From Bdellovibrionales bacterium (GTDB lineage Bacteria; Bdellovibrionota; Bdellovibrionia; Bdellovibrionales; UBA1609): a DNA stretch of 64,000 nt. The position numbers were made by a program, and so were the translations under genes. This document shows, piece by piece, positions 34,591 to 43,940 of this stretch. The DNA lies in contig JADJVA010000020.1 of NCBI GenBank assembly GCA_016716765.1, positions 310,001 through 374,000 on the forward strand, read 5' to 3'. The notes under the pieces were generated by a model. That model had not been told where the DNA came from and did no database searches. It saw nothing but the letters and a program-made list of their open reading frames with translations. Within the stretch, counting starts at the first letter, position 1; the number at the start of each line of letters is the position of its first letter.

Positions 34591-34991
34591 TGTAAGCCCC
34601 CTCGTATCATCCGATTGGAATACTCAGACAAGTAATTGATATTTTCTAGATTCAAGATCCCTGTCAGAAACCATTATTCAAAATTAAAAAACTCGTCAAC
34701 CCAGCAATACAAATTAATTAAAGAGAAAATTCGCTCGCACAAGATATTCACTGTTAGAGGAAATTCTAAATCGGGGGAACTGCAAATTTGACTCTTGTGG
34801 AATCTCCAGATCTTTGCGATAAGCAATTCTTCGGAACAAGAAAATACGGCAGGAACTGCGGGATTTCAAACAATTGAGGGATAGGGACTCCCAGGTTCTC
34901 CAGACGCTAGTATAAAACGACAGCAAAATGAAAAGACAAGAACTCCCCTTTAACCATCATTCAAGGAGCTGGTAAATTGAGGAACCATGGA
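34591..34991. other. Divergent amt / gltB regulatory region
   Basis: A 401-bp AT-rich intergenic region between two divergent nitrogen genes. It holds the amt promoter candidate listed separately. A TATAAA at 34911-34916 could serve gltB, but has no good -35 at 17 bp. No sigma-54 motif (GG-N10-GC) with correct spacing was found on either strand. A 70-codon minus-strand frame here (34714-34926) has no signs of being a gene. Confidence 0.5.
34671..34699 (-). promoter_or_regulatory. Sigma-70-like promoter for amt
   Basis: On the minus strand TTGACG (34699-34694), a 17-bp spacer and TAATGG (34676-34671) lie about 80 bp upstream of the amt ATG. Confidence 0.45.
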
Positions 34992-37900
34992 ATGCCCAAA
35001 CAGCAGGGTCTCTATGATCCGAGTCTAGAGAAAGGATCTTGTGGCGTAGGATTTATCGCGCAAATCAATGGCCAGAAATCTTCGGCAATTGTTCATCAGG
35101 CTCTTGAGCTACTTAAGAATCTTGAACACCGAGGGGCCGAAGGTGCTGATGAAAAGTCGGGCGATGGAGCTGGAATTCTCTGCCAAATACCTCACGACTT
35201 TCTCGTCTCTGTCACTCATGGAATCGGAATTCACTTGCCTGCGCCTGGGCACTACGGCGTGGGAATGATGTTTCTCCCAAGAGATGATTTTGAAAGAAGA
35301 ACCGTTCGAAATATTGTTAAACAAGCCGTCGCTGAAGCCGGATTCAATTTTCTCGGATGGCGTTCTGTCCCTGTTGACGGAGAAACAATTGGCCCCTTAG
35401 CGCGGTCGTTCCAACCCAGGATCAGGCAATTTTTTGTCACTCACCCCCATGGTCCCGGTCCCTCCGAAACCTTTGAGAGACAACTTTACCTAATCAGAAG
35501 ACGAATTGAAAAAATGGTCGAAGAGGCATGCCTTCATCCCTCCCAAAGCGCCTACGTCCTGTCTTTGTCCGCCAACACTCTTATATACAAAGGAATGCTC
35601 AAACCGAGCCAACTCGATCAATTTTTTCTTGATCTAAAAAGTCCCTTATTTTGCTCCTCCCTCGCTTTGGTGCACTCGCGATTCAGCACAAACACCTTTC
35701 CTTCTTGGTCGCTCGCTCAACCCTTTCGCCATCTTTGCCACAACGGAGAAATCAACACTCTCAAAGGCAACCGAAAGTGGATGAGAGCCCGTGAAGGTCG
35801 GTTCACGAGTTCATTGCTTGGCGAAAGTCATGCTCAAACGCTGCCTCTCCTCCACCCATCTGAAAGCGATTCGGCAAGCCTGGATCGTACTCTAGAACTT
35901 CTTTACCAAAATGGACGAAGTCTCGCCCACGCTGGCCTGATGTTAATTCCTGATCCCTGGGAAAACCGTCAACAATTGTCACCACAGGAGTATGACTTCT
36001 ACCGGCATCACTCTATGCTGATGGAGCCCTGGGACGGTCCTGCCGCTGTCTGTTTTACCAATGGTCGACAGATCGGTGCCAAACTTGATCGTAACGGTCT
36101 CCGACCTTTGCGGTATTTCAGAACAAAGGATGGACGAGTGATTCTCTCCTCCGAAGCGGGAGCTGTTCGTGAGGACGAAGATCAAATTTCTTATAAAGGT
36201 CGAGTCGCCCCTGGACAGATTCTTATTGTGGACACCGACAAACAAAAGATATTCAATGATCGAGAGATTAGAACAGAACTCGCTCAGATGGCTCCCTATG
36301 GCGACTGGCTCAAACGGAGCGCTGTGCGATTGAAAGAAATCACGACGTTCGATCATAAGCCAGGCAAGGCCACCAACAGACCTGCGAAACACGACACTGA
36401 GGACGAGAGCCAATTTGAAGTCGATGAATTCACCAGACTCCAAGCTGCCTTTGGCTACACCAGAGAGGAAATCGAATCCGTTATTTTGCCTATGACTCGA
36501 GATGGAAAGGAAGTTGTCTCCTCAATGGGAAATGACACTCCCCTTGCCATCCTCTCTGAGCAACCTCAATTGCTCTTTAATTATTTTCGCCAATCATTTG
36601 CGCAAGTCACAAATCCACCGATTGACCCTATTCGTGAAAATCAGGTGATGTCTCTCTTGTCATGGATAGGACCACTGCCTTCTCTTTTATCAGAAGGCGT
36701 TGCTACAAGAATCAGAGTCAAGTGTCCCAGTCCTCTCCTGAGTCAGGACGAACTCGAGAGCCTTCTGCGCTGGGAACATTCAGATTGGAAGGTCCATCGC
36801 CTTTCCCTACTTTATAAAGCACAAGATAAAGAAAGTTTAACTCATGCTCTCGATGACTTGATCCAAAAAGTGGATAAAATGGTTGCTGACGGCGTCACTT
36901 GTCTTGTTCTCAGTGACCGGGGACTTGATGCTCAGCATTTGCCAATTCCAAGTCTACTCGCAGTAAGTGCCGTCCACCAGCACCTGATTCGTCAAAAGGC
37001 GCGCTCGCAAATTGATCTTTTAATAGAGAGTGCAGAACCTCGAACCGTTCATCACGTAGCTTGCCTGCTAGGTTACGGGGCCAGTGGCATAGTTCCCTAT
37101 TTAGTTTATGAAACTCTTCGCCGAGAGCTCCAGCTAGATTCAGATTCAAGAGATTGGCATCAAGCCTTGGGTCGATATCGCCATGCAATTGATACTGGAC
37201 TCCTCAAGATATTTTCAAGAATGGGCATCTCGACAGCTCAGTCCTATAAAGGTGCTCAGATTTTTGAGATCCTCGGGATCAGTCGCCGTGTTGTAGACAT
37301 CCATTTTTCAGGATCTCTTTCTCGGCTGGATGGATTAGGCTTGCGTGAAATTCAGGAAGAAAGCAAGCGTCGGCACGATCTTGCCTATGGCGCCCGTTTC
37401 AATTCTATTCCCGCTGGAAACGACATTCATTATAGACCCAAGGGAGAACAACACAGTTGGCGACCTGAAGTAATAGAAAATTTGCAAGTTGCTGTTCGCA
37501 CTGATAGCAAAACAGCATTTAGGAAGTATTCAGAACTTCTGAATGAAGAATCTAAGCAACCTACCAATCTGAGAAATCTCCTCCGCCTGCGTTTTGTTCC
37601 AACACCTTTGTCCCTCAGTAAAGTCGAATCGGCTTCGAGCATCGTCAAGTGTTTCACTACGGGCGCGATGTCGCTTGGAGCGCTCAGTGAAGAAGTTCAT
37701 CAAACGCTAGCCAAAACAATGAATCGGCTTGGAGCCAAGAGCAATTCTGGCGAAGGAGGCGAAGATCCCCTTCGCTATCAGTCTTCAGGTCAAACTGAGA
37801 ATTTAAATTCGGCCATCAAGCAAGTTGCTTCTGGAAGATTTGGAGTCACGGCAGCTTATTTGCGGAGTGCCCAAGAGATACAAATCAAAATGGCCCAAGG

Positions 37901-39566
37901 AGCAAAACCGGGAGAAGGAGGCCAGCTTCCTGGCGACAAGGTCGATCGGACGATCGCTCGGCTGCGGCACGCCACGCCAGGAGTGCCTTTGATCTCTCCA
38001 CCTCCCCACCACGATATTTATTCGATTGAAGATCTCAAGCAGCTCATCTTTGATTTGCGAAATTTGAATCCCAAAGCTGCAATATCAGTAAAACTCGTCT
38101 CTCAAGCTGGAGTCGGAACAGTCGCAGCCGGAGTTGCAAAAGCCTACGCCGATAAGATTCTCATTAGTGGTGATACCGGAGGAACGGGCGCAGCTCCACT
38201 CTCATCGATAAAGCATGTTGGAGCTCCCTGGGAGATGGGTTTGGCCGAGACCCACCAAACGCTGGTTCTCAACGGAATGAGGGACAAAGTTCGACTTGAA
38301 TCAGATGGCCAAATGAGAACAGGCCGCGATATCGCGATCGCCTGCATCTTGGGTGCTGACGAGTTCGGCTTTTCAACAGCACCCCTCATTACTCAGGGTT
38401 GCTTGATGATGAGAAAATGTCATCTCAATACTTGCCCCGTCGGAATTGCCACTCAAGATCCGATTTTGCGCGAACGATTTAAGGGCTCCTCAGAGTATTT
38501 GATCCGATATTTCTTTTTTGTGGCCGAGGAAGTTCGGCAAATCATGGCTAAGATGGGATTTCGAAGTCTCAAAGAAATGCGCGGACGAGTCGATCGCCTC
38601 GATTGGGACCAAAATCATCAGAATTGGAAGATAAAAACTTTGGACCTCTCGGCTCTCTTGCATCGAAGTCAAACCGTCCATTCTTTTCCTAAACGGACCA
38701 ATTCGCGTGTGGCGCATCCCGATAAGGTGTTGGATCGCGAACTCATTTCGCTGACTGAAAAATCTCTTGAACAAAATGAACCCATCTCCATTCGCATGAA
38801 TATTAAAAATACCAATCTTTGTATAGGAACGCTACTTTCTGGCCATTTGGTTGAAAAGTACGGAGCTTCAGGCCTGAGCGCAGATAGCATTTGCCTTTTG
38901 CTGAAGGGCTCCGCCGGACAGAGTTTGGGGGCCTTCCTCATTCCAGGAGTTTCCATACAAATCGAAGGTGAAGCCAACGATTACGCGGGAAAGGGACTTT
39001 GTGGTGGAAAAATTGCCATCTTCCCACCAGCGAACAGCCCTCTCTTGCCGTCTGAATCCATCATAGTTGGCAATACATCACTCTACGGAGCCACATCTGG
39101 TGAGTTTTATGCTTATGGTCTTGCGGGAGAGCGTTTTGCCGTACGAAACAGTGGCGCCACCGCTGTCATTGAGGGAGTGGGAGATCATGGCTGTGAATAC
39201 ATGACGGGCGGAACTGTCGTCATTTTAGGTCCTGTGGGACGAAACTTTGCCGCAGGAGTGTCGGGTGGACAGATTTTTGTCTGGGATCAAAGTAAAACAC
39301 TCTTGGACAATATAAATCCAGAAATGGTTACAGCTTTGCCGCTTCACAATGACAAACAAGAGCAGATTCTAAGGCAGATGATAGAAAAGCACTATTCCTT
39401 TACGAACAGCCGCCGAGCTCTTGAAATCTTAGAAAACTGGGAAATCAATCTGCCTCTCTTTTTTGCGGTCACTTGGCGCGGGGAAACTATGCCTCAAAAA
39501 AAATATTCGAGCACAACTCCAAAACTTGACATAAGCAAACAGCCGCCTGAGGTTCAACATGGGTGA
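34992..39566 (+). CDS. gltB: Glutamate synthase large subunit
   Basis: 1524 residues from the ATG at 34992 (GAGG upstream); an in-frame TTG at 34977 behind AAGGAG is an alternative. The large subunit releases ammonia from glutamine and makes glutamate from 2-oxoglutarate. The class II glutaminase domain begins at Cys17 (EKGSCGVGF), so a 16-residue propeptide is removed. The FMN-binding synthase domain covers about 840-1200, with GEGGEDPLRYQ and QGAKPGEGGQLPG. The [3Fe-4S] cysteines lie in CLMMRKCHLNTCPVG (about 1137-1148). A GXGXG beta-helix ends the protein. Overlaps gltD by 8 bp. Confidence 0.97.
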   Translation: MPKQQGLYDPSLEKGSCGVGFIAQINGQKSSAIVHQALELLKNLEHRGAEGADEKSGDGAGILCQIPHDFLVSVTHGIGIHLPAPGHYGVGMMFLPRDDFERRTVRNIVKQAVAEAGFNFLGWRSVPVDGETIGPLARSFQPRIRQFFVTHPHGPGPSETFERQLYLIRRRIEKMVEEACLHPSQSAYVLSLSANTLIYKGMLKPSQLDQFFLDLKSPLFCSSLALVHSRFSTNTFPSWSLAQPFRHLCHNGEINTLKGNRKWMRAREGRFTSSLLGESHAQTLPLLHPSESDSASLDRTLELLYQNGRSLAHAGLMLIPDPWENRQQLSPQEYDFYRHHSMLMEPWDGPAAVCFTNGRQIGAKLDRNGLRPLRYFRTKDGRVILSSEAGAVREDEDQISYKGRVAPGQILIVDTDKQKIFNDREIRTELAQMAPYGDWLKRSAVRLKEITTFDHKPGKATNRPAKHDTEDESQFEVDEFTRLQAAFGYTREEIESVILPMTRDGKEVVSSMGNDTPLAILSEQPQLLFNYFRQSFAQVTNPPIDPIRENQVMSLLSWIGPLPSLLSEGVATRIRVKCPSPLLSQDELESLLRWEHSDWKVHRLSLLYKAQDKESLTHALDDLIQKVDKMVADGVTCLVLSDRGLDAQHLPIPSLLAVSAVHQHLIRQKARSQIDLLIESAEPRTVHHVACLLGYGASGIVPYLVYETLRRELQLDSDSRDWHQALGRYRHAIDTGLLKIFSRMGISTAQSYKGAQIFEILGISRRVVDIHFSGSLSRLDGLGLREIQEESKRRHDLAYGARFNSIPAGNDIHYRPKGEQHSWRPEVIENLQVAVRTDSKTAFRKYSELLNEESKQPTNLRNLLRLRFVPTPLSLSKVESASSIVKCFTTGAMSLGALSEEVHQTLAKTMNRLGAKSNSGEGGEDPLRYQSSGQTENLNSAIKQVASGRFGVTAAYLRSAQEIQIKMAQGAKPGEGGQLPGDKVDRTIARLRHATPGVPLISPPPHHDIYSIEDLKQLIFDLRNLNPKAAISVKLVSQAGVGTVAAGVAKAYADKILISGDTGGTGAAPLSSIKHVGAPWEMGLAETHQTLVLNGMRDKVRLESDGQMRTGRDIAIACILGADEFGFSTAPLITQGCLMMRKCHLNTCPVGIATQDPILRERFKGSSEYLIRYFFFVAEEVRQIMAKMGFRSLKEMRGRVDRLDWDQNHQNWKIKTLDLSALLHRSQTVHSFPKRTNSRVAHPDKVLDRELISLTEKSLEQNEPISIRMNIKNTNLCIGTLLSGHLVEKYGASGLSADSICLLLKGSAGQSLGAFLIPGVSIQIEGEANDYAGKGLCGGKIAIFPPANSPLLPSESIIVGNTSLYGATSGEFYAYGLAGERFAVRNSGATAVIEGVGDHGCEYMTGGTVVILGPVGRNFAAGVSGGQIFVWDQSKTLLDNINPEMVTALPLHNDKQEQILRQMIEKHYSFTNSRRALEILENWEINLPLFFAVTWRGETMPQKKYSSTTPKLDISKQPPEVQHG

Positions 39567-41001
39567 TATTCGCGGTTTTCTCAAGTATCCGAGAAGGGGC
39601 CATACCTATCGACCGGTGGAGGAGCGAAAAAAAGATTGGAAAGAGGTGGAAGTCAAACCTCCATCTGATGGCGTTCAAAAACAGGCAGGCCGATGCATGG
39701 ACTGCGGTGTTCCGTTTTGCATGAGCCACCACGGTTGTCCTCTCGAAAACTTGATTCCTGAATGGAATAATAAATTTCACGCGGGAGACACATTTTCTGC
39801 GTGGCAGGCTCTGGAGGAGACAAATAATTTTCCGGAGATAACGGGACGCCTCTGCCCCGCTCCCTGCGAAACATCATGCGTTGCAGGGAAAGACGGTGAG
39901 CCTGTCGCGATTCGGGCCATCGAACAAACTCTTGCCGATTTGGCACTGGCAAAAAACTGGATCAAACCTCTACCACCCAAAAAGCGCCTTGCTCAAAGCA
40001 TTGCCCTGATCGGATCAGGCCCTGCGGGCTTGACTGCCGGCCAACAACTCAACCGCCTCGGATATAAGGTCAGCATTTTTGAGAAATCCCCCAAACCAGG
40101 CGGACTTCTTCGCTATGGTATTCCCAATTTCAAATATGAAAAATCAGGACTGGACTTGAGAATCCATCAGTTGGAATCCGAGGGAATCAATTTTCGATGT
40201 GGAATTGAAATTGATAAGGATATTTCAATTGATCAACTCGCCTCTGAATTTGATGTCATTGGTCTGACTATGGGAGCAGAACAGCCACGAGATCTGGACT
40301 TACCAGGTCGGGCTCTCGGTGGAATTCATTTCGCAATGGAATTCTTAGTTCAGCAAAATATCCTCAACTCCGGAGATAAACTGTCCCCCGATAGAATGAT
40401 TTCTGCATTGAATAAAAACGTGATCGTCATTGGCGGGGGAGATACCGGGTCAGATTGCGTTGGGACTGCAATACGTCAGGGAGCAAAGAGCGTTCTTCAA
40501 CTAGAAGTGCAACCTCGCCCCCCACTTTTGCGGAGCAATGGAACCCCTTGGCCTCAGTGGCCGATGAAAATGAGAGTTTCACACGCTCACGAGGAAGGCG
40601 GAGAAAGACAGTGGTCAATTCTCACTCAGGAGTTTCTCGGCAATGACAAGGCTCAAGTCTCTGGACTGCGAATCATGGACGCGAAAACAGATGGAAGTGG
40701 CACGGAAATAAACGCTTTGAGTTCAGAACTCAAAGCTGACTTGGTTTTAATTGCGATCGGATTTAGCGGTCCTCGGCGACAAGGAATCCTAGATAAAATA
40801 GGCATTCAACTTGATGCCCAAAACCGCCCCATCACAAACAAAAACTATCAAACATCGATCCCCCACATTTTTGCGGCCGGTGATGTTCGCCGTGGACAAT
40901 CGCTGATCGTTTGGGCTATCGCTGAAGGCAGGAAAATGGCTGAAGCCATTGATACCTACCTCCAAACGGACGCATCAAATCGCCTGACCTTGACCCGCTA
41001 A
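39559..41001 (+). CDS. gltD: Glutamate synthase small subunit
   Basis: 480 residues. Supplies electrons from NADPH to GltB. N-terminal Fe-S segment with CMDCGVPFC and CPLENLIPEWN, then GRLCPAPCETSC. The first dinucleotide fold is IGSGPAGLTAGQQL for FAD, and the second is VIGGGDTGSDCVGTA for NADPH. The C-terminal FAD contact is IFAAGDVRRGQSLIVWAI. Length is normal. Translationally coupled to gltB by an 8-bp overlap. An intrinsic terminator follows the stop codon. Confidence 0.97.
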   Translation: MGDIRGFLKYPRRGHTYRPVEERKKDWKEVEVKPPSDGVQKQAGRCMDCGVPFCMSHHGCPLENLIPEWNNKFHAGDTFSAWQALEETNNFPEITGRLCPAPCETSCVAGKDGEPVAIRAIEQTLADLALAKNWIKPLPPKKRLAQSIALIGSGPAGLTAGQQLNRLGYKVSIFEKSPKPGGLLRYGIPNFKYEKSGLDLRIHQLESEGINFRCGIEIDKDISIDQLASEFDVIGLTMGAEQPRDLDLPGRALGGIHFAMEFLVQQNILNSGDKLSPDRMISALNKNVIVIGGGDTGSDCVGTAIRQGAKSVLQLEVQPRPPLLRSNGTPWPQWPMKMRVSHAHEEGGERQWSILTQEFLGNDKAQVSGLRIMDAKTDGSGTEINALSSELKADLVLIAIGFSGPRRQGILDKIGIQLDAQNRPITNKNYQTSIPHIFAAGDVRRGQSLIVWAIAEGRKMAEAIDTYLQTDASNRLTLTR

Positions 41002-41303
41002 GGGCAATTTTGCCCTGAGCCTCTTTTTTCTTTGGTCCGAACAGGCCAATCCGGAGCTCCCAAGTAGGGCGGTTCGACGATTTGTTGCCGTTCACGATGG
41101 AAAAGGCGGTGAAATGCATTCCGTAAGAGAGAATGATCCTCTTCTCTATAAGCCTGTTGGCGATCGCGTGGGTAATTAGAGCTATCAGTTCTATAAATCC
41201 AATCCCCATGTTCCTTACCGGAATGAGCAGCTGAGGCCTGTTTGGTTTGAAAAAATACAAAAATACTGGCGCAGAATAAAAGAACAAAAATCCCGTTTCT
41301 CAT
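40998..41303 (-). CDS. Small secreted protein, unknown function
   Basis: 101 residues from the ATG at 41303, preceded by two tandem AGGAG ribosome sites. A signal peptide (about 1-24, ending QASAA) leads to a highly charged mature protein of about 77 residues rich in Arg, His, Asp and Tyr (DWIYRTDSSNYPRDRQQAY), ending near a Cys. It would be periplasmic. It overlaps the gltD stop by 4 bp on the other strand and may be the last gene of the mipA-side operon after a 133-bp gap. No family recognised. Confidence 0.6.
   Translation of the reverse strand: MRNGIFVLLFCASIFVFFQTKQASAAHSGKEHGDWIYRTDSSNYPRDRQQAYREEDHSLLRNAFHRLFHRERQQIVEPPYLGAPDWPVRTKEKRGSGQNCP
41001..41028 (+). terminator. Intrinsic terminator of gltBD
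   Basis: AGGGCA (41001-41006) pairs with TGCCCT (41011-41016) across ATTT, then GAGCCTC and six T's (41023-41028). It begins at the last base of the gltD stop codon and lies inside the 3' end of the small convergent gene. Confidence 0.6.
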
Positions 41304-41304
41304 T

Positions 41305-41330
41305 TTAAATCTCCTGATTAAATCTCCTGA
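41305..41330 (-). repeat. Tandem 13-bp duplication of a ribosome-binding site
   Basis: TTAAATCTCCTGA is repeated exactly at 41305-41317 and 41318-41330. On the minus strand each copy carries AGGAG, so the 101-residue gene starting at 41303 has two Shine-Dalgarno sites, 7 and 20 bases before its ATG. Confidence 0.85.
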
Positions 41331-41436
41331 ATCTACATTTTTTTGATACCCCGCCGAGACTGTACCCGCTCTCATTGAATAATGAAAGAGTGCTGCTCTG
41401 ATTTGTTCAGCCCCTGAAAGTCGCGCACAGAAAGGC

Positions 41437-42300
41437 CTACATTCGCGTTCCCGCTCGATCTTCCGACTCCAGAAGGCGATAACTAAAACCCAAGGCAAAG
41501 GTCAGATTGAGAGGATCCTTAAATAGGGGACTGCGATCATTCATGGAAAAGCCATAATAGTCCAATTTTGCACCAACAAAAAACCTTGCGTCCTCTGCCA
41601 TTTCACGTGAAGCACCGAGAGTCAATGACGTCCCTAAATAGCCCCCTTGTGCTTGAAAAGAGGGACGTTCAGGATGTGAGTACTCGGCCGGAACCTCATA
41701 AAAGTAGTCCATCAACTGATCGCTTGCAAAAATCATTGAAAGGAGAATTGTTCCCTCCAAATCTTCATCAAAGATATTGCTATTGCGATATTCAAGCTCC
41801 GGTTGAAATAAATAACCTCGATCGTCAGCTCGCCTGAAGTCAGTTGAGAATACGTAGCGAACAGGAAGATTGAAATTGAGGCGATGCTTTCCTTGGTCTA
41901 GAATGTGTACTCTCAATCGGGGTCCTATCTCCCCAACCCAGTCAATGTCAGGCATTCCCCTTCTGGCTCGATTGTCTCCACTGTCCGCAGGAAATCCGGC
42001 CGATGCGCTCAGATCAAATTCAACTTTTTCGCGGTCCACGAGGCGCCCACGAATTCCACCCTCATCGTCTGCCCTTAAAACCTTGCCCCTATAAAAGCCA
42101 TAGGGAACCACCAGGGCCCGCAATTTTCCCTGCTCCGCTGCTGGATAATCTGACATAAAAAAAGTGGCCCCGGCCAATCCAATTTCGTAGAGAGGCAGCT
42201 GGCTGTCGTGATCACGAATATCTGCACTGCTTCTGAAACAACAGACAAATACCCAAACCGTGACACAGATTCGTCTTGAAAAGATGCGAATCAAATCCAA
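41437..42300 (-). CDS. MipA/OmpV family outer-membrane protein
   Basis: 287 residues from a TTG at 42300 with GGGGAG upstream; it overlaps the hutU stop by 10 bp. After a signal peptide, FMSDYPAAEQGKLRALVVPYGFYRG and LRADDEGGIRG (quoted here in part) match the conserved start of MipA/OmpV barrels. The remaining strands alternate as in a barrel of about 260 residues. E. coli MipA binds lytic enzymes and MrcB, but the family is broad and the role here is unknown. Its coupling to hutU is unusual. Confidence 0.8.
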   Translation of the reverse strand: MDLIRIFSRRICVTVWVFVCCFRSSADIRDHDSQLPLYEIGLAGATFFMSDYPAAEQGKLRALVVPYGFYRGKVLRADDEGGIRGRLVDREKVEFDLSASAGFPADSGDNRARRGMPDIDWVGEIGPRLRVHILDQGKHRLNFNLPVRYVFSTDFRRADDRGYLFQPELEYRNSNIFDEDLEGTILLSMIFASDQLMDYFYEVPAEYSHPERPSFQAQGGYLGTSLTLGASREMAEDARFFVGAKLDYYGFSMNDRSPLFKDPLNLTFALGFSYRLLESEDRAGTRM

Positions 42301-43940
42301 AAAGATTTTACTCCCCGCTCTCGGGCAATGGCCGCCGCATCACCGTAGCCTGCATCTATATGACGAAATAGACCCATGGCCGGATCTGCGTTCAAAACTC
42401 GCTCCAAGCGCCGTGCAGCTGCAGCCGTCCCATCGGCGACAATCACCTGTCCCGCGTGAAGACTGTAGCCCATACCAACTCCACCACCCTGATGAAAACT
42501 CACCCAAGTTGCACCACAAGCCGTATTCACGAGCGCATTTAAGATCGGCCAATCACCAACCATGTCAGAACCGTCCTTCATGCCTTCAGTTTCACGATTG
42601 GGGCTCGCCACAGAACCGCAGTCCAGATGATCGCGCCCAATCACAATCGGAGCTCTCACTTTTCCCGTCGCGACAAGTTCGTTAAACCTAAGACCTGCCT
42701 GAGATCTTTCTCCGTATTCAAGCCAGCAAATGCGAGCCGGCAGCCCTTGGAAGGCAATCCGCTTTTCTGCCATATCAAGCCAGCGCAAGAGATTTTTCTT
42801 GTGAGGAAACAACTCTCGAAGCGCATCATCCGTGACTTGAATATCTTTGGGATCGCCGCTCAGAGCCACCCAACGAAAAGGTCCACTGCCACGACAAAAC
42901 AAGGGGCGAATATACTCAGGAACAAAACCGGGAATATCGAACGCGTTTCTCACTCCCCCTTCAAGGGCCACCGCTCTGATATTGTTCCCATAGTCAAAGG
43001 TAATAGCTCCGCGCTTTTGCATCAAAAGCATACCTTCCACATGAGCGACAATAGAGGCTTTTGCTTTTTCCAAATACAGTTGAGGATGAGATTTTCGCAA
43101 TTGAGCCGCTTCGGAAAGCGAGTGTCCCTCCGGAATGTATCCATTCAAAGGATCATGAGCAGACGTCTGATCGGTCAGGAGATCGGGCAAAAAGCCTCGC
43201 TCATTTAATTCCCTGATCACCGTCGCCATATTGCCCAATAGAGCCACACTTCTCGCAACTCCCTCTTTGCGATAGCGAGCAATACGCTCAAGTGCATCAT
43301 CAAGCCCTTCGGCGACTTCATCGATGTACCGTGTATCCAGTCGCTTTTGAATGCGAGAGGGATCCACCTCAACTGCGAGCACATTGGCCCCCGCAAAAAC
43401 TCCGGCCAGCGGCTGAGCGCCGCCCATTCCTCCAAGTCCTGCCGTCAGAATGGTTCGTCCTTTTAAATCACCAGAGAAATGCCTTCGACCTGCTTCAATA
43501 AATGTTTCGAAAGTTCCCTGCACGATCCCCTGAGACCCAATATAAATCCATGATCCGGCCGTCATCTGCCCATACATCATGAGACCTTTTCTTTCGAGCT
43601 CATCAAAAACTTCCCAATTTGCCCACTTAGGTACGAGATTGGAGTTTGCCAAAAGCACCCTTGGAGCATCCTCATGGGTCTTAATCGTGCCGATCGGCTT
43701 TCCAGATTGGATGATGAGAGTCTCATCAGATTCTAAGTCTTTCAAGGCCAACAAAATGCGATCGTAGGACGGCCAATCCCGGGCCGCCTTGCCCCGCCCT
43801 CCGTAGACAATCAATTCATCAGGAAACTCTGCCACCTCCGAATCAAGATTATTTTGAATCATTCGATAGGCAGCTTCTTGCAACCAACCCTTACAGTGCA
43901 ACTGAGATCCATGAGGCGATCTGATGATACGTTTTACCAT
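42291..43940 (-). CDS. hutU: Urocanate hydratase
   Basis: 549 residues from the ATG at 43940, which overlaps the hutH stop by 7 bp. Second step of histidine breakdown: urocanate plus water to imidazolone propionate, using bound NAD. Motifs: ELIVYGGRGKAARDW, LMMYGQMTAGSWIYIG, TILTAGLGGMGGAQPLA for NAD, DQTSAHDPLNGY, and the conserved Cys region CRGSGPFRWVALSGDP. Length and order are as in the family. Co-transcribed with hutH upstream and mipA downstream. Confidence 0.96.
   Translation of the reverse strand: MVKRIIRSPHGSQLHCKGWLQEAAYRMIQNNLDSEVAEFPDELIVYGGRGKAARDWPSYDRILLALKDLESDETLIIQSGKPIGTIKTHEDAPRVLLANSNLVPKWANWEVFDELERKGLMMYGQMTAGSWIYIGSQGIVQGTFETFIEAGRRHFSGDLKGRTILTAGLGGMGGAQPLAGVFAGANVLAVEVDPSRIQKRLDTRYIDEVAEGLDDALERIARYRKEGVARSVALLGNMATVIRELNERGFLPDLLTDQTSAHDPLNGYIPEGHSLSEAAQLRKSHPQLYLEKAKASIVAHVEGMLLMQKRGAITFDYGNNIRAVALEGGVRNAFDIPGFVPEYIRPLFCRGSGPFRWVALSGDPKDIQVTDDALRELFPHKKNLLRWLDMAEKRIAFQGLPARICWLEYGERSQAGLRFNELVATGKVRAPIVIGRDHLDCGSVASPNRETEGMKDGSDMVGDWPILNALVNTACGATWVSFHQGGGVGMGYSLHAGQVIVADGTAAAARRLERVLNADPAMGLFRHIDAGYGDAAAIARERGVKSFWI

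Noticed and set aside
34714..34926. 70-codon minus-strand frame in the amt-gltB gap
   Set aside because: No start signal, no domain, and it covers the expected promoter region.
42627..43208. 193-codon open frame on the plus strand
   Set aside because: Antisense to hutU, with no ribosome site or recognisable domain.
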